A DNA stretch of 64,000 bases, from assembly GCF_002531935.1 (NCBI RefSeq), contig NZ_NWSV01000009.1, positions 166,096-230,095 of the forward strand, read 5' to 3'. Below the pieces are notes generated by a model that was given only the letters and a program-made list of their open reading frames with translations, ran no database searches and was not told the DNA's origin. Below are positions 52,601 through 61,994 of this stretch, in pieces. The stretch comes from Rhizobium chutanense. Its GTDB lineage: Bacteria; Pseudomonadota; Alphaproteobacteria; Rhizobiales; Rhizobiaceae. Each line of letters begins with the position of its first letter. Position 1 is the first letter of the stretch. The position numbers and the translations under genes are program-made.

Positions 52601-53500
52601 TCATTCGCCTCCCCATGCGCCCATCAGCATTTCGAGAAACCTCTCGGCCGCGGGCGACAAGGTGCCGCCACGACGGCGAACGACGCCGATAGTGCGCGAT
52701 ATCTCGGGATTGCGAATAGGGCGTGTGATTAGAAACGGGTGATCGTCTTGCGGGGTCGCCATGCGCGGCAGCACCGAAATCCCCAGTCCCGCCTCTACCA
52801 GTCCGAGTGAGGTCGAGAGATGGGTTACCTCGTAGAACCAGCGAAGCTTGATGTTCGACTTTGCCAGGGCCGCGTCGAGGAGGGTTCTGTTGCCGCTGGA
52901 ACGATGGACGGTGATCAAATGATAGGGCTCAAGTTCCGCCCAGCCGACCGATGGCTTGTTGGCAAGGGGGTGATCCTTGCGTGCCGCAAGCACAAATGGG
53001 TCTTCCACAAGCCGGTCAAAGATCAGGTCCGGATCCGAGGTGCCCATGATGTTTATGCCGAACTCCACCTCGCCGCGCGCAACGGCCTGGAGGCCGTCGG
53101 TTGCCGGCAGGTCGAGGATGCGAAAGCGGATGTTCGGATACTCCGCGTTAAACTGGCGGATGACCGTTGGCAGAAAGTAGAAGGCAGCAGTCGGAAGACA
53201 CGCGATCGTCACCAATCCGCCTCGATTGGCTCCGACCTCCCGAACCGCGAACAGTGAGCCATCGAATTCCTCCAGCATGCGCCGAACAAGCGGAACGAGC
53301 TCTGTCCCGAGGGCCGTCGCCGACACATGTCGCGTTGTTCGCTCCAGCAGAGGCGCTCCGATCACCTGCTCCAGTTTCTGGATCCGGCGGCTCAAGGCGG
53401 GTTGCGACAGATGCAGCGCATCGGCAGCGCGATGAAAGCTCTCCAGTTCGACCACGCTGAGGAAGGCGCGGAGATCCAAGATGTCACAATTAATGCTCAT
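52601..53500 (-). CDS. LysR-family regulator, divergent from galD
   Basis: 299 residues with a LysR helix-turn-helix (LRAFLSVVELESFHRAADALHLSQPALSRRI is the region, about residues 10-40) and an effector domain (VTIACLPTAAFYFLPTVIRQF). The sequence resembles CbbR/CynR-like aromatic regulators. The ATG at 53500 faces the galD gene across about 110 bases, which include a CCAAT/ATTGG palindrome at 53550-53560. It probably activates the tautomerase-transporter unit. Confidence 0.87.
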   Translation of the reverse strand: MSINCDILDLRAFLSVVELESFHRAADALHLSQPALSRRIQKLEQVIGAPLLERTTRHVSATALGTELVPLVRRMLEEFDGSLFAVREVGANRGGLVTIACLPTAAFYFLPTVIRQFNAEYPNIRFRILDLPATDGLQAVARGEVEFGINIMGTSDPDLIFDRLVEDPFVLAARKDHPLANKPSVGWAELEPYHLITVHRSSGNRTLLDAALAKSNIKLRWFYEVTHLSTSLGLVEAGLGISVLPRMATPQDDHPFLITRPIRNPEISRTIGVVRRRGGTLSPAAERFLEMLMGAWGGE

Positions 53501-53549
53501 TACGCATCAATTCCCCGATTCTTAGCAATTCACAAATCAACGCCTCTTC

Positions 53550-53560
53550 CAATAATTGGA
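53550..53560. promoter_or_regulatory. AT-rich palindrome between LysR gene and galD
   Basis: CCAAT, one A, ATTGG. A perfect 11-base palindrome about midway in the divergent control region, suitable as part of a LysR-type site. Short, so chance cannot be excluded. Confidence 0.3.
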
Positions 53561-53613
53561 TCAAACGCGCCGATTGATACGGCGTTGACATAATTTCAAT
53601 GGAAGCACAAGCG

Positions 53614-54696
53614 ATGAACGACCTGTTGGCGATCCCTTGCGTTTTGATGAGAGGCGGCACCTCCAAGGGTCCGTTCTTCCTGGCAAGCGATCTTCCCGCG
53701 TCCGCCGACGCGCGTGACAAGATCCTGTTGTCCGTCATGGGTTCGGGCCATCCGCTGCAGATCGACGGCATCGGCGGCGGCAACCCCGTCACCAGCAAGG
53801 TGGCCATCGTCGGGCCGGCCACCATCCCCGGTGCCGATGTCGACTATCTCTTTGCGCAGGTGCGTGTCGATCAACAGATCGTCGACACTTCGCCAAACTG
53901 CGGCAACATGCTGGCTGCGGTCGGTCCGTTTGCCATCGAAGCCGGACTTATCCCCGTGCGGGGAGAGACGACGCTCGTCCGGATCCACAACGTCAACACC
54001 GGTAAGCTCATCGACGCCGACGTCCCCACTCCAAACGGCAGCGTCTCCTATCTCGGCGAAGCTGCAATTGACGGCGTGCCCGGCAGTGCAGCGCCGATCG
54101 CATTGACTTTCATGGACGCCGCGGGAGCGCGTACCGGAAAGCTCTTTCCCACCGGCAAGCCGGTCGACTTGATCGATGGTGTGGCCGTTACTTGTATCGA
54201 CTGCGCAATGCCGATGATGTTGATCGAGGCGGGTTCGATCGGCGCAAGCGGGTTCGAATCCGCGGCTGAACTCAATGCCGATAAGGAATTGCTAGGAAGG
54301 CTGGAAAAGCTGCGGATCGCTGCCGGCGAAAGGATGGGCCTTGGCGATGTGCGCAATCAGGTGACCCCGAAGCCTGTCCTCATCTCTAGGCCGCGTTCGG
54401 GTGGGCACATCAATGTGCGCTATTTCATGCCGCATCAATGCCACCCCTCGCTTGCAACCACGGGGGCTGTAGGGATCGCTACCGCCTGCATCAAGGAAGG
54501 CACGGTCGCCTCGCTGCTGCTGGGGACGCAAACGCCACCACTGCTGCTCTCGATTGAGCACCCGAGCGGCCACTTGGACGTCAAGCTTTATGAAAGGGAC
54601 GGCAAGGTCGTCGCCGGAATCCTGCGAACAGCCAGACGACTGTTCGAAGGGCAAGTCTTCGCAAAACCTGTCACGCAACTGGGTTGCGCGGCATAA
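53614..54696 (+). CDS. galD: 4-Oxalomesaconate tautomerase-like PrpF-family protein
   Basis: About 360 residues. It follows GalD of Pseudomonas putida along its length: IPCVLMRGGTSKGPFFLASD at the start, IDGIGGGNPVTSKVAIV, SPNCGNMLAAVGPFA with the PrpF/epimerase-like Cys-Gly-Asn, and CHPSLATTGAVGIATAC. GalD turns 4-oxalomesaconate from keto to enol form in gallate breakdown. Other PrpF members isomerise aconitates or methylaconitate, so the substrate is not fixed. ATG 53614 is preferred because GGAAG lies upstream; ATG 53599 is the alternative. An ABC importer follows 45 bases on. Confidence 0.82.
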   Translation: MNDLLAIPCVLMRGGTSKGPFFLASDLPASADARDKILLSVMGSGHPLQIDGIGGGNPVTSKVAIVGPATIPGADVDYLFAQVRVDQQIVDTSPNCGNMLAAVGPFAIEAGLIPVRGETTLVRIHNVNTGKLIDADVPTPNGSVSYLGEAAIDGVPGSAAPIALTFMDAAGARTGKLFPTGKPVDLIDGVAVTCIDCAMPMMLIEAGSIGASGFESAAELNADKELLGRLEKLRIAAGERMGLGDVRNQVTPKPVLISRPRSGGHINVRYFMPHQCHPSLATTGAVGIATACIKEGTVASLLLGTQTPPLLLSIEHPSGHLDVKLYERDGKVVAGILRTARRLFEGQVFAKPVTQLGCAA

Positions 54697-54741
54697 TAAC
54701 CGTGGCGGCCGGGAGGGCGCCACCAACAGGAGGAAAACATC

Positions 54742-55743
54742 ATGCGCAAACTCATGCTCGCCCTCGCAGCATCTATCGCTTTCGCCGGCTCCGCCTTCGC
54801 GGATCCCGTCCGCATCAGCGTCGGCTCTTACAACCTCAACAATCTTCCCTTTCCGGTCGCCCAAGGGCTCGGCCTTTATGAAAAGGAAGGCCTGGAGGTG
54901 ACCGTCGAAAACTTTGCATCGGGCGGATCGAAGACGCTTCAGGCGCTTGTTGCCGGCTCGACGGATATTGCCGTCGGGTTCTACGACCATACGATCCAGA
55001 TGCAGTCGCAGAAGAAGGATGTCGTGGCATTCGTGCAGCTCGCCCGCAATTCGGGGCTCGTGCTGGCCGGCGGTAAGAACAGTAGTTTCGACCCGGCAAA
55101 ACCGGAAACGATCAAGGGCGCAAAAGTCGGGATCACCTCGCCAGGCTCGTCCTCCGATTTCTTCGTCCGCTATTATCTGCAGCGCAACGGCTTGTCCGCG
55201 GACGACGTCTCGCTGATCGGCGTAGGCTCCGGGTCTGCCGCCGTCGCGGCCCTCGAACAGGGCAAGGTTGACCTCCTCGTCAATTACGACCCGGCAGCAA
55301 CCGTCATCGAGGCCAAGGGTGTCGGCAAGATCTTGATCGACGCACGCAGTGACGAGGGCGCCAAGGCGATCTACGGCGGGATTTACCCAACCTCCGTGCT
55401 CTATGCCACACAGAGCTATATCGATGAGAATCCGGAGACCATCCAGAAGGTCACGAATGCGACGGTCAAGGCACTCGAATGGATGAATAGCCACTCAGCG
55501 GAAGAGATCGTCGAAAAGCTCCCGAAGGAGTTCATTTCCGGTGATCGTGACACCTACGTCAAGGCGGTCGAGAACGCGAAGGCGATCTTCTCGAAGGACG
55601 GGCGCATCAACGCGGAAGATATCGAGGTTCCGCTCGCGGTTCTGCAGAGCTTCAACGAAAAGGTCGCCACGGCCAAAATCGACCTCACGAAAACCTATAC
55701 GAACGAGTTCGTCGGCAAGGTCCCGAACGTCGCCGCCAACTGA
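54742..55743 (+). CDS. NitT/TauT-type ABC substrate-binding protein
   Basis: 333 residues with a signal peptide (LMLALAASIAFAGSAFA). The mature protein matches NMT1/SsuA-like binding proteins: VAQGLGLYEKEGLEVTVENF, ASGGSKTLQALVAGSTDIAVG, then VGITSPGSSSDFFVRYYL. These bind sulfonates, nitrate, pyrimidine precursors or aromatic acids such as phthalate. AGGAGG precedes the ATG. Its place after galD suggests an aromatic or tricarboxylic acid ligand. Confidence 0.88.
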   Translation: MRKLMLALAASIAFAGSAFADPVRISVGSYNLNNLPFPVAQGLGLYEKEGLEVTVENFASGGSKTLQALVAGSTDIAVGFYDHTIQMQSQKKDVVAFVQLARNSGLVLAGGKNSSFDPAKPETIKGAKVGITSPGSSSDFFVRYYLQRNGLSADDVSLIGVGSGSAAVAALEQGKVDLLVNYDPAATVIEAKGVGKILIDARSDEGAKAIYGGIYPTSVLYATQSYIDENPETIQKVTNATVKALEWMNSHSAEEIVEKLPKEFISGDRDTYVKAVENAKAIFSKDGRINAEDIEVPLAVLQSFNEKVATAKIDLTKTYTNEFVGKVPNVAAN

Positions 55744-55755
55744 CAGGAGGAGGTC

Positions 55756-56586
55756 ATGACATTGGCCGCAGTGAAAACCGCACCCCCAACGGACAGTGCG
55801 AATCAAGCAAAGCCGATGGTTTCCATCGAGTCGGTCACCATGTCCTTCGGCGCCTATGTGGCGGTGCAGGATGTGAACCTGAAGGTCTCAGATGGCGAGT
55901 TCCTCGCCATCGTCGGACCGACCGGATGCGGCAAGAGCACCATCCTCAATGCGATTGCCGGCCTTCTGAAACCTGCCAGCGGCAGCGTGTCAATCGATGG
56001 TCAGGCCGTGCGCGGGGTCCAGAACGATATCGGTTATTTGTTCCAGCAGGATGCTTTGCTTCCCTGGAAGACTGCGATCGAGAACGTGGAACTCGGCCCC
56101 ATGTTCAAGGGTGTCGGCGCTGCTGAACGCCGCGAGCAGTCGACGACATGGCTGGCGAAAGTCGGACTCAAAGGGTTCGAGCATCGTTATCCTCATCAGC
56201 TTTCCGGCGGCCAGCGCAAGCGCGTGCAGATGGCGCAGGCGCTGATCACCGGCCCCAAAGTCATCCTGATGGACGAGCCCTTCTCCGCGCTCGACATCCA
56301 TACTCGCCACCTGATGCAGAACGAGCTGTTGCGGCTTTGGCAGGAGGAACGGCGCGCCGTGGTGATGATTACCCACGATCTCGAGGAGGCTATTGCTCTC
56401 GGTGATCGGGTCGTGGTGCTTGCCGCCGGACCGCGCTCGCACGTGATCGATAGCTTCCCCGTCGATCTCGAACGCCCGCGCGATGTCGCCGAAATCAAAC
56501 TCGATCCGCGCTTCATGGATCTTTACCGCAACATCTGGTCGTCGCTACGTGGCGAAGTGGAGAAAAGCTATGAACGTCATGACTGA
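55756..56586 (+). CDS. NitT/TauT-type ABC ATPase
   Basis: 276 residues. Walker A GPTGCGKST, the Q-loop region YLFQQDALLPWKT, signature LSGGQRKRVQMAQAL, Walker B VILMDEPFSALD, and the switch His in MITHDLEEA. These are the classical features of the SsuB/TauB family. It lies 12 bases after the binding-protein gene and overlaps the permease gene by 17 bases. Confidence 0.92.
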   Translation: MTLAAVKTAPPTDSANQAKPMVSIESVTMSFGAYVAVQDVNLKVSDGEFLAIVGPTGCGKSTILNAIAGLLKPASGSVSIDGQAVRGVQNDIGYLFQQDALLPWKTAIENVELGPMFKGVGAAERREQSTTWLAKVGLKGFEHRYPHQLSGGQRKRVQMAQALITGPKVILMDEPFSALDIHTRHLMQNELLRLWQEERRAVVMITHDLEEAIALGDRVVVLAAGPRSHVIDSFPVDLERPRDVAEIKLDPRFMDLYRNIWSSLRGEVEKSYERHD

Positions 56587-57343
56587 ACGCCTCATCCAGG
56601 TCGTGCTGCTGGTGACAATTGTCGGCGGCTGGCAGCTCGGTGTCGCGACCGGCGTCATCGACGTCTTCTTTTTCCCCGCTCCGGCCGATATCTTCAAGCA
56701 GGTCGTTTCCTGGGTCCTGGACACCAGCTTTTACAGCCATGTGGCCATCACCCTGACGGAAACCGTACTCGGCTATCTGGTCGGAACGGCGCTTGGCGTG
56801 GCAGCAGGTGTCTGGCTCGGCCTCAGCCGTTCGGCTGCGCGCATTCTGGACCCCTTCATCAAGGGCCTGAATGCGATTCCCCGTGTCGTCCTTGCTCCGA
56901 TCTTCGTTCTCTGGCTCGGCCTCGGTCTCTGGTCCAAGGTGGCGCTCGCCGTGACGCTGGTGTTCTTCGTCACCTTCTTCAACGCCATGCAAGGGGTCCG
57001 TGAAGTCAATCCGGTGGTCCTGTCGAACGCCCGCATTCTGGGGGCCAAACGATCCGACCTGCTTCGTCATGTGTACTTCCCGGCAGCGGCAAGCTGGATT
57101 CTGTCTTCGCTGCGCACTTCGGTCGGCTTCGCCGTTGTCGGGGCGATTATCGGTGAATACCTTGGCTCTTCCGCTGGTCTCGGCTACCTGATCGCTCAGG
57201 CCGAAGGCAATTTCGATGCGGTCGGCGTCTTCGCAGGCATCCTCATCCTGGCGATCTTTGTCTTGATTATCGACAGCATCCTGGACGTCGCCGAAAAGCA
57301 TCTGATCAAGTGGAGAACGAGTGCTTCCGAACGGCCTGCCTGA
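56570..57343 (+). CDS. NitT/TauT-type ABC permease
   Basis: 257 residues with six membrane helices. The cytoplasmic loop carries the coupling region NARILGAKRSDLLRHVYFPAA, as in SsuC/TauC, and GLNAIPRVVLAPIFVLWLGLG is typical. ATG 56570 has GGAG 8 bases upstream and starts inside the ATPase gene. It ends the galD unit; a terminator lies 144 bases on. Confidence 0.9.
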   Translation: MNVMTERLIQVVLLVTIVGGWQLGVATGVIDVFFFPAPADIFKQVVSWVLDTSFYSHVAITLTETVLGYLVGTALGVAAGVWLGLSRSAARILDPFIKGLNAIPRVVLAPIFVLWLGLGLWSKVALAVTLVFFVTFFNAMQGVREVNPVVLSNARILGAKRSDLLRHVYFPAAASWILSSLRTSVGFAVVGAIIGEYLGSSAGLGYLIAQAEGNFDAVGVFAGILILAIFVLIIDSILDVAEKHLIKWRTSASERPA

Positions 57344-57486
57344 CGATATCTTCAGGCCGCGACAGCCGCCGTCATGGACGCGTCGCTGGGAAACAGCGCT
57401 GTGCTTTTGACGGGACCCAAGCAAACATTCCATCGAGACAGGCGAACCAGCCTGCGGCAAACGCCAACGAACCAAGATCCTTGCCC

Positions 57487-57518
57487 CGGCCCGCCATCGC
57501 GCGGGCCGAACCGTTTTT
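57487..57518 (+). terminator. Rho-independent terminator after the ABC transporter
   Basis: CGGCCCGC at 57487-57494 pairs with GCGGGCCG at 57501-57508 across 6 bases, followed by AACCGTTTTT. Orientation and place fit termination of the galD-transporter transcript. Confidence 0.72.
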
Positions 57519-57626
57519 AGACCCTCGCCACCACGTTTCGCGCTGCTACCGGTGTGCAGCCACGGCCGACAAATGAGCGTCTTTTCCGAAGGTTCAAAAT
57601 CACCTGATGATGCAAGGAAATCAAAG

Positions 57627-57702
57627 TGGTGCCCAGGACCGGAATCGAACCAGTGACACGCGGATTTTCAATCCGCTGCTCTACCAACTGAGCTACCTGG
57701 GC
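57627..57702 (-). tRNA. tRNA-Phe (GAA)
   Basis: On the minus strand the 76 bases fold into a standard cloverleaf. The acceptor GCCCAGG pairs with CCTGGGC, the anticodon loop is TTGAAAA giving anticodon GAA, the T-loop GTTCGATTC is present, and the CCA end is encoded. It lies downstream of yacG on the same strand. Confidence 0.96.
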
Positions 57703-57881
57703 TAACCTGCTTCCGCTGGTGCCTTTCAGAAAAAGAACCGCGGGGCCTTGGTTCGCCCCGGAAGCGAGCGGGGTTATAGCATCTTGTTCGGCCATGGCAA
57801 GCGTCAAATGACTCTTTTTTGACGGTCTTGCCGGTTTTGCGGATTCATGTGGAAAAATAAGAGCTTCGCGGGCGGAGTTGT

Positions 57882-58094
57882 CTAGTTTTCCTCGTCCGGG
57901 TAATCGGCCTTCGTCTCATCCTCGGCCACCGGGATGGCATAGGCGCCGGTCAGCCAGCGAGAGAGATCGACCTCGCGGCAGCGGTTGGAGCAGAAGGGGT
58001 AATGTTCGCGGTGGGAGGGTTTGCCGCATTCGGGGCAAGGGCGCGTCTTGCGCAGCGGTTCGACCTTGGCGGCGGCTTTCTTGTCTTCAGGCAT
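57882..58094 (-). CDS. yacG: DNA gyrase inhibitor / zinc-binding protein YacG
   Basis: 70 residues. The four zinc ligands are Cys20 and Cys23 in CPECGKPS, and Cys35 and Cys39 in FCSNRCREVDLSRWL. The last motif, with DLxxW, is the YacG hallmark. In E. coli it binds GyrB and blocks DNA binding by gyrase. It follows maf by 36 bases in the same direction, a common alphaproteobacterial order. Confidence 0.93.
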   Translation of the reverse strand: MPEDKKAAAKVEPLRKTRPCPECGKPSHREHYPFCSNRCREVDLSRWLTGAYAIPVAEDETKADYPDEEN

Positions 58095-58130
58095 CTCGGT
58101 CCGTCCTCATCCAGGAATGAGCCGTGCGGC

Positions 58131-58751
58131 TCAGCCCTCGGGCCACCGGCTGTGCACATCGAAGCCTTCGCCGGTCAGAAGCAGAATGGTTTCATAAAGC
58201 GGCAGGCCGACGACATTGGTGTAGGAGCCCACCATCTTCTGCACGAAGGTGCCGGCAAGGCCCTGGATGCCGTAGGCGCCTGCCTTGCCGCGCCACTGGC
58301 CCGAGGCCAGGTAGTTCTCGATCTCGAAGCCGGACAGCCGCTTGAAGCGGACCTTGGTCTCGACGATCTTCTGGCGGATCTTGCGATCCGGCGTCACCAG
58401 GCAAACGCCGGTGTAGACCATATGGTTGCGACCCGACAAGAGATGCAGCGAGCTCAACGCCTCGTCGGCGAACTCGGCCTTGCCGAGAATGCGCCGGCCG
58501 ACGGCGACCACCGTATCGGCGGACAGGATATAGCTGCCCTTCCAGGTGATATCGCCCTTGATGGCGGCAAGGGCAGCTTCGGCCTTCTCAGCCGAAAGCC
58601 GGCGGGCGAGCGAACGCGGATGCTCCGACTTCTTCGGCGCCTCGTCGATATCCATTGGCATCAGCCGCGACGGCTCGATGCCGGCCTGGTTGAGCAGGTC
58701 GACGCGACGGGGCGAGCCCGAGGCCAGAATGAGCTTGTATTTCAGCGTCAT
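58131..58751 (-). CDS. maf: Maf-family nucleoside triphosphate pyrophosphatase
   Basis: About 206 residues. Maf motifs: [12 protein letters not shown] at the start, [17 protein letters not shown], and [10 protein letters not shown]. The protein hydrolyses non-canonical or selected NTPs and is linked to septum inhibition. ATG 58751 follows GAGG and opens the domain; a longer frame from 58781 would approach infA. It lies between infA and yacG. Confidence 0.93.
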   Translation of the reverse strand: MTLKYKLILASGSPRRVDLLNQAGIEPSRLMPMDIDEAPKKSEHPRSLARRLSAEKAEAALAAIKGDITWKGSYILSADTVVAVGRRILGKAEFADEALSSLHLLSGRNHMVYTGVCLVTPDRKIRQKIVETKVRFKRLSGFEIENYLASGQWRGKAGAYGIQGLAGTFVQKMVGSYTNVVGLPLYETILLLTGEGFDVHSRWPEG

Positions 58752-58808
58752 GGAACCTCGACCATCGGCAGACGGGAGCAAAAGCCCTTGCAGGACCTTC
58801 GGGCAAGC

Positions 58809-59027
58809 TTACTTGAAACGATAGGTGATGCGGCCCTTGGTCAGGTCATAGGGCGTCATTTCCACCAGCACCTTGTCGCCGGCGAGAACGCGGATACGGT
58901 TCTTGCGCATGCGGCCGGCGGTATGGGCGATGATCTCGTGTTCGTTTTCGAGCTTCACGCGGAACGTCGCATTCGGCAGAAGTTCGGTGACGATACCCGG
59001 GAATTCGAGGACTTCTTCTTTAGGCAT
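58809..59027 (-). CDS. infA: Translation initiation factor IF-1
   Basis: 72 residues, the normal length. A single OB-fold with [20 protein letters not shown] and [20 protein letters not shown], the classic IF-1 sequence. It binds the ribosomal A site during initiation. It stands 123 bases after the phosphatase gene, so it probably has its own promoter. Confidence 0.98.
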   Translation of the reverse strand: MPKEEVLEFPGIVTELLPNATFRVKLENEHEIIAHTAGRMRKNRIRVLAGDKVLVEMTPYDLTKGRITYRFK

Positions 59028-59150
59028 ATAGGTGTTTTCTTCCTGTGGGTTGAAGAGGCAGCGCAGCGCGCGCCTTAAAAATTTGCGCGGAAACTACACA
59101 ATCAACGATGGTTTGTGAACCTTGTTGATCAGGCTTTCCTTTATTTGTTT

Positions 59151-59636
59151 TCAAGCCGATTGCGCGGCTATGCCATTTCGCTTGAGGAGCCGGCTTTCGA
59201 TGAGGCCGGTCAGGTGATCGCGAACCTCGCGATAGCTTTCCAGAATCTGCTCGCGCGTGCCGCTGACAACGGTCGGATCCATGGTCGGCCAGTAGACGAC
59301 ATCGATCGCATTCGAGCGGGTCAACTCAAGGGCGGCGTGATGGGCCTGCGGCGACAGCGTGATGATCAGATCGAAATAATCGTCCTCGAGTTCTTCCAGC
59401 GTCTGCGGCAGGCGGCGCCCGAGGGAAAGCCCGATCTCATCGAGCACCACATCGACGAAGGGATCGCGCTCGCCGGCGCGAACGCCGGCCGACCGGATAT
59501 AGGTGTTGCCAGGCAGCATGCTGCGGGCGATCGCCTCGGCCATCGGCGAGCGGATGGCATTCATCCCGCACATGAAGAGGATGGCGCCCGGCCGCTTTCC
59601 CCCCTCGATGTCGGCGCCGAGATCCATCGCCCTCAC
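59151..59636 (-). CDS. Low-molecular-weight protein tyrosine phosphatase-like protein
   Basis: 161 residues. The phosphate-binding loop CGMNAIRS (Cys23 to Arg29) fits CX5R, and the general acid is probably in [10 protein letters not shown]. These mark the LMW phosphatase/arsenate reductase fold. Start GTG 59636 overlaps the previous stop as GTGA; ATG 59627 is an alternative. Lying in a conserved housekeeping set, it more probably dephosphorylates a protein than reduces arsenate. Confidence 0.87.
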   Translation of the reverse strand: MRAMDLGADIEGGKRPGAILFMCGMNAIRSPMAEAIARSMLPGNTYIRSAGVRAGERDPFVDVVLDEIGLSLGRRLPQTLEELEDDYFDLIITLSPQAHHAALELTRSNAIDVVYWPTMDPTVVSGTREQILESYREVRDHLTGLIESRLLKRNGIAAQSA

Positions 59637-60106
59637 CCGCGCCAGTAGAGCACGCAGACCAGGGTGAAAAGCCGCCGGGCGGTGTCGAAATCCACCTCTA
59701 TCTTGCCGGCCAGCCTGTCCTTCAGCGTCTGCGAACCTTCATTGTGGATGCCGCGCCGGCCCATGTCGATCGCCTCGATGCGGCTCGGTGTGGCCGAACG
59801 GATCGCTTCATAATAGCTCTCGCAGATCATGAAGTAGTCCTTGACGATCCGCCGGAAGGGGGTGAGCGACAGGATATGGGTGGCGACCGCGCCGCCTTCT
59901 TCGGTGGTGATGGCGAAGACCAGCTTGGAATCGACCAGCGAGATGTTCAGCCGGTAAGGCCCGCCGGCATGGCCGAGCGGCGCAAAGCTGTTCTCCTCGA
60001 TCAGATCGAAGATGGCGACGGCGCGTTCATGCTCGACATCGGGCGTCGAACGGCCGATCGTATCGTCCAGAACGACGTCGCAGAGCCGGAAATCGCCCTT
60101 GGCCAT
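59633..60106 (-). CDS. UPF0262 family protein
   Basis: 157 residues. The sequence ([53 protein letters not shown]) is that of UPF0262, a family found in alphaproteobacteria directly after hisD. Function unknown. ATG 60106 has GGTGAGG upstream and lies 4 bases after the hisD stop. Confidence 0.92.
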   Translation of the reverse strand: MAKGDFRLCDVVLDDTIGRSTPDVEHERAVAIFDLIEENSFAPLGHAGGPYRLNISLVDSKLVFAITTEEGGAVATHILSLTPFRRIVKDYFMICESYYEAIRSATPSRIEAIDMGRRGIHNEGSQTLKDRLAGKIEVDFDTARRLFTLVCVLYWRG

Positions 60107-60110
60107 GCCC

Positions 60111-61409
60111 TCACCTTTCGAGGTTGAGGCGGATCGCGACCGATCGCGCATGGGCATCGAGGCCTTCGGAGACGGCTAGCGCAATTGCCGCCGGCCCGAG
60201 GGTGCGCAACTGCTGCGGGCCGAGGCGCAGGATCGAGGTGCGCTTGACGAAATCGAGCACCGAAAGACCGGACGAGAAACGCGCCGACCGCGCCGTCGGC
60301 AGCACATGGTTCGAACCGCCGACATAATCGCCGATCACCTCTGGCGTATGGGCGCCGATGAAGATCGCGCCGGCATTGCGGATGCCGTCGAGCAGCCGAT
60401 CCGGATCGGCAACGGCAAGCTCCAGATGCTCGGCGGCGATGCGGTTGGCGAGCGGAATGGCCTGTTTCAAATCGGCAACGAGGATGACCGCCCCGAAATC
60501 GCGCCAGCTTGCCGCCGCCGTCTCGGCCCGGTTCAGCGTCTTCAGCTGGCGTTCGACCGCCTGTTCCACCGCCTTGCCGAATTCGGCATCGTCGGTGATC
60601 AGGATTGCCTGGGCGCTGACATCGTGCTCGGCCTGCGCCAGCAGGTCGGCGGCGATCCAATCCGGATTGTTGTCCTTGTCGGCAATGACAAGCACCTCGG
60701 AAGGGCCGGCGATCATATCGATGCCGACGGTGCCGAAGACGTGGCGCTTGGCAGCGGCGACATAGGCATTGCCGGGGCCGGTGATCTTGGCGACCGGCGC
60801 GATCGTCTCGGTGCCATAAGCAAGAGCGGCGATCGCCTGGGCGCCGCCGACGCGATAAATCTCGGTGACGCCGACAAGCTTGGCGGCGGCCAGCACCGCC
60901 GGATTGACGGCGCCGCCGGTGGCGGGAACGGCGATGACGATGCGCTCGACGCCGGCGACCTTGGCCGGCACGGCATTCATCAGCACCGAACTCGGATAGC
61001 TCGCGGTGCCGCCCGGCACATAGAGGCCTACAGCCTCGATCGCCGTCCAGCGCGAGCCGAGACCGACGCCGAGATCATCCTCGTAGATATCGTCTTTTGG
61101 CAGCTGCCGGCGATGATGGGATTCGATGCGCAGTGCGGCAAGCTTCAGCGCGCCCAACACTTCGGCAGGCACCGCCTCGATCGCTGCGTCCATCTCCTCA
61201 GGGGTGACGCGCATCGGGACTTTGGCGAAATCGATGCCGTCGAATTTCAGCGAATATTCGGCGAGCGCCACATCGCCGCGGGCCCTGACATCATCGATGA
61301 TGGCGCGAACGGTGGCGTTCACATCCTCGGAAACTTCGCGCTTCGTCGTCAGAAAGGCGGCAAAATGCTGCTCGAAACCTTTAGATGCCTGATCCAGCCA
61401 GATTGCCAA
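60111..61409 (-). CDS. hisD: Histidinol dehydrogenase
   Basis: 432 residues, the usual length. Recognisable parts: [57 protein letters not shown] and [12 protein letters not shown], which contain the zinc and catalytic residues of the family. The enzyme oxidises L-histidinol to histidine in two NAD-dependent steps, ending histidine synthesis. It lies 58 bases after the DUF2948 gene and 4 bases before the UPF0262 gene. Confidence 0.97.
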   Translation of the reverse strand: MAIWLDQASKGFEQHFAAFLTTKREVSEDVNATVRAIIDDVRARGDVALAEYSLKFDGIDFAKVPMRVTPEEMDAAIEAVPAEVLGALKLAALRIESHHRRQLPKDDIYEDDLGVGLGSRWTAIEAVGLYVPGGTASYPSSVLMNAVPAKVAGVERIVIAVPATGGAVNPAVLAAAKLVGVTEIYRVGGAQAIAALAYGTETIAPVAKITGPGNAYVAAAKRHVFGTVGIDMIAGPSEVLVIADKDNNPDWIAADLLAQAEHDVSAQAILITDDAEFGKAVEQAVERQLKTLNRAETAAASWRDFGAVILVADLKQAIPLANRIAAEHLELAVADPDRLLDGIRNAGAIFIGAHTPEVIGDYVGGSNHVLPTARSARFSSGLSVLDFVKRTSILRLGPQQLRTLGPAAIALAVSEGLDAHARSVAIRLNLER

Positions 61410-61467
61410 GGCCGATATTCCTTCTCAACTCGAAACCGCAATATTCAAACTTCAAGCGCCAAGCACA

Positions 61468-61899
61468 TCAGCGATGACGCGGCTTGGAGGAAGCCTCCCA
61501 GGCACCGCCGATATCGGCCAGCTGGACCTCGATGCACTCGACGTCGAGCGCGATCGAGGCGGTGCCGGACAGAGACAGCTCGATCGTGCCCTCCGGCCCC
61601 TCGTCCTTCCGCTCGAAACGCAGCGCCAGCAGCGACAGCACCTCGTCGCGCTTGCCACGATCGATGCCGAGCGAGCGCACGGCCAGCACCCGCTTGAAGA
61701 CCAGGGCCGCCCGGCGGCGCTCGAAACCCTTGCGCTTGCGCTCGGCACCTTCCCAGACGAAACGATTGACGGCAAGGGCGAACTGCGCGTCGCGCGGCGA
61801 CCAGTCGATATCGCCGACCTTGAAGACGCTGTCCTGCATATGCGCGGAAACGACCGCAAGGTCCTCGTCATCGAGCGCCACAAGCTTCAGATCGGTCAT
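61468..61899 (-). CDS. DUF2948 family protein
   Basis: 143 residues: LVALDDEDLAVVSAHMQDSV at the start and IDWSPRDAQFALAVNRFVWE next, typical of DUF2948, an alphaproteobacterial family located before hisD. Function unknown. It probably starts the operon that runs through hisD. Confidence 0.9.
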   Translation of the reverse strand: MTDLKLVALDDEDLAVVSAHMQDSVFKVGDIDWSPRDAQFALAVNRFVWEGAERKRKGFERRRAALVFKRVLAVRSLGIDRGKRDEVLSLLALRFERKDEGPEGTIELSLSGTASIALDVECIEVQLADIGGAWEASSKPRHR

Positions 61900-61994
61900 T
61901 CGGCCTCATCCCAGCAAGCACCGCCGGAATGGCGATGCGTCAGACAAGGGAAATAAGATGCTGCGATCAATTACGCAACCGCGATGAAGGGTGC

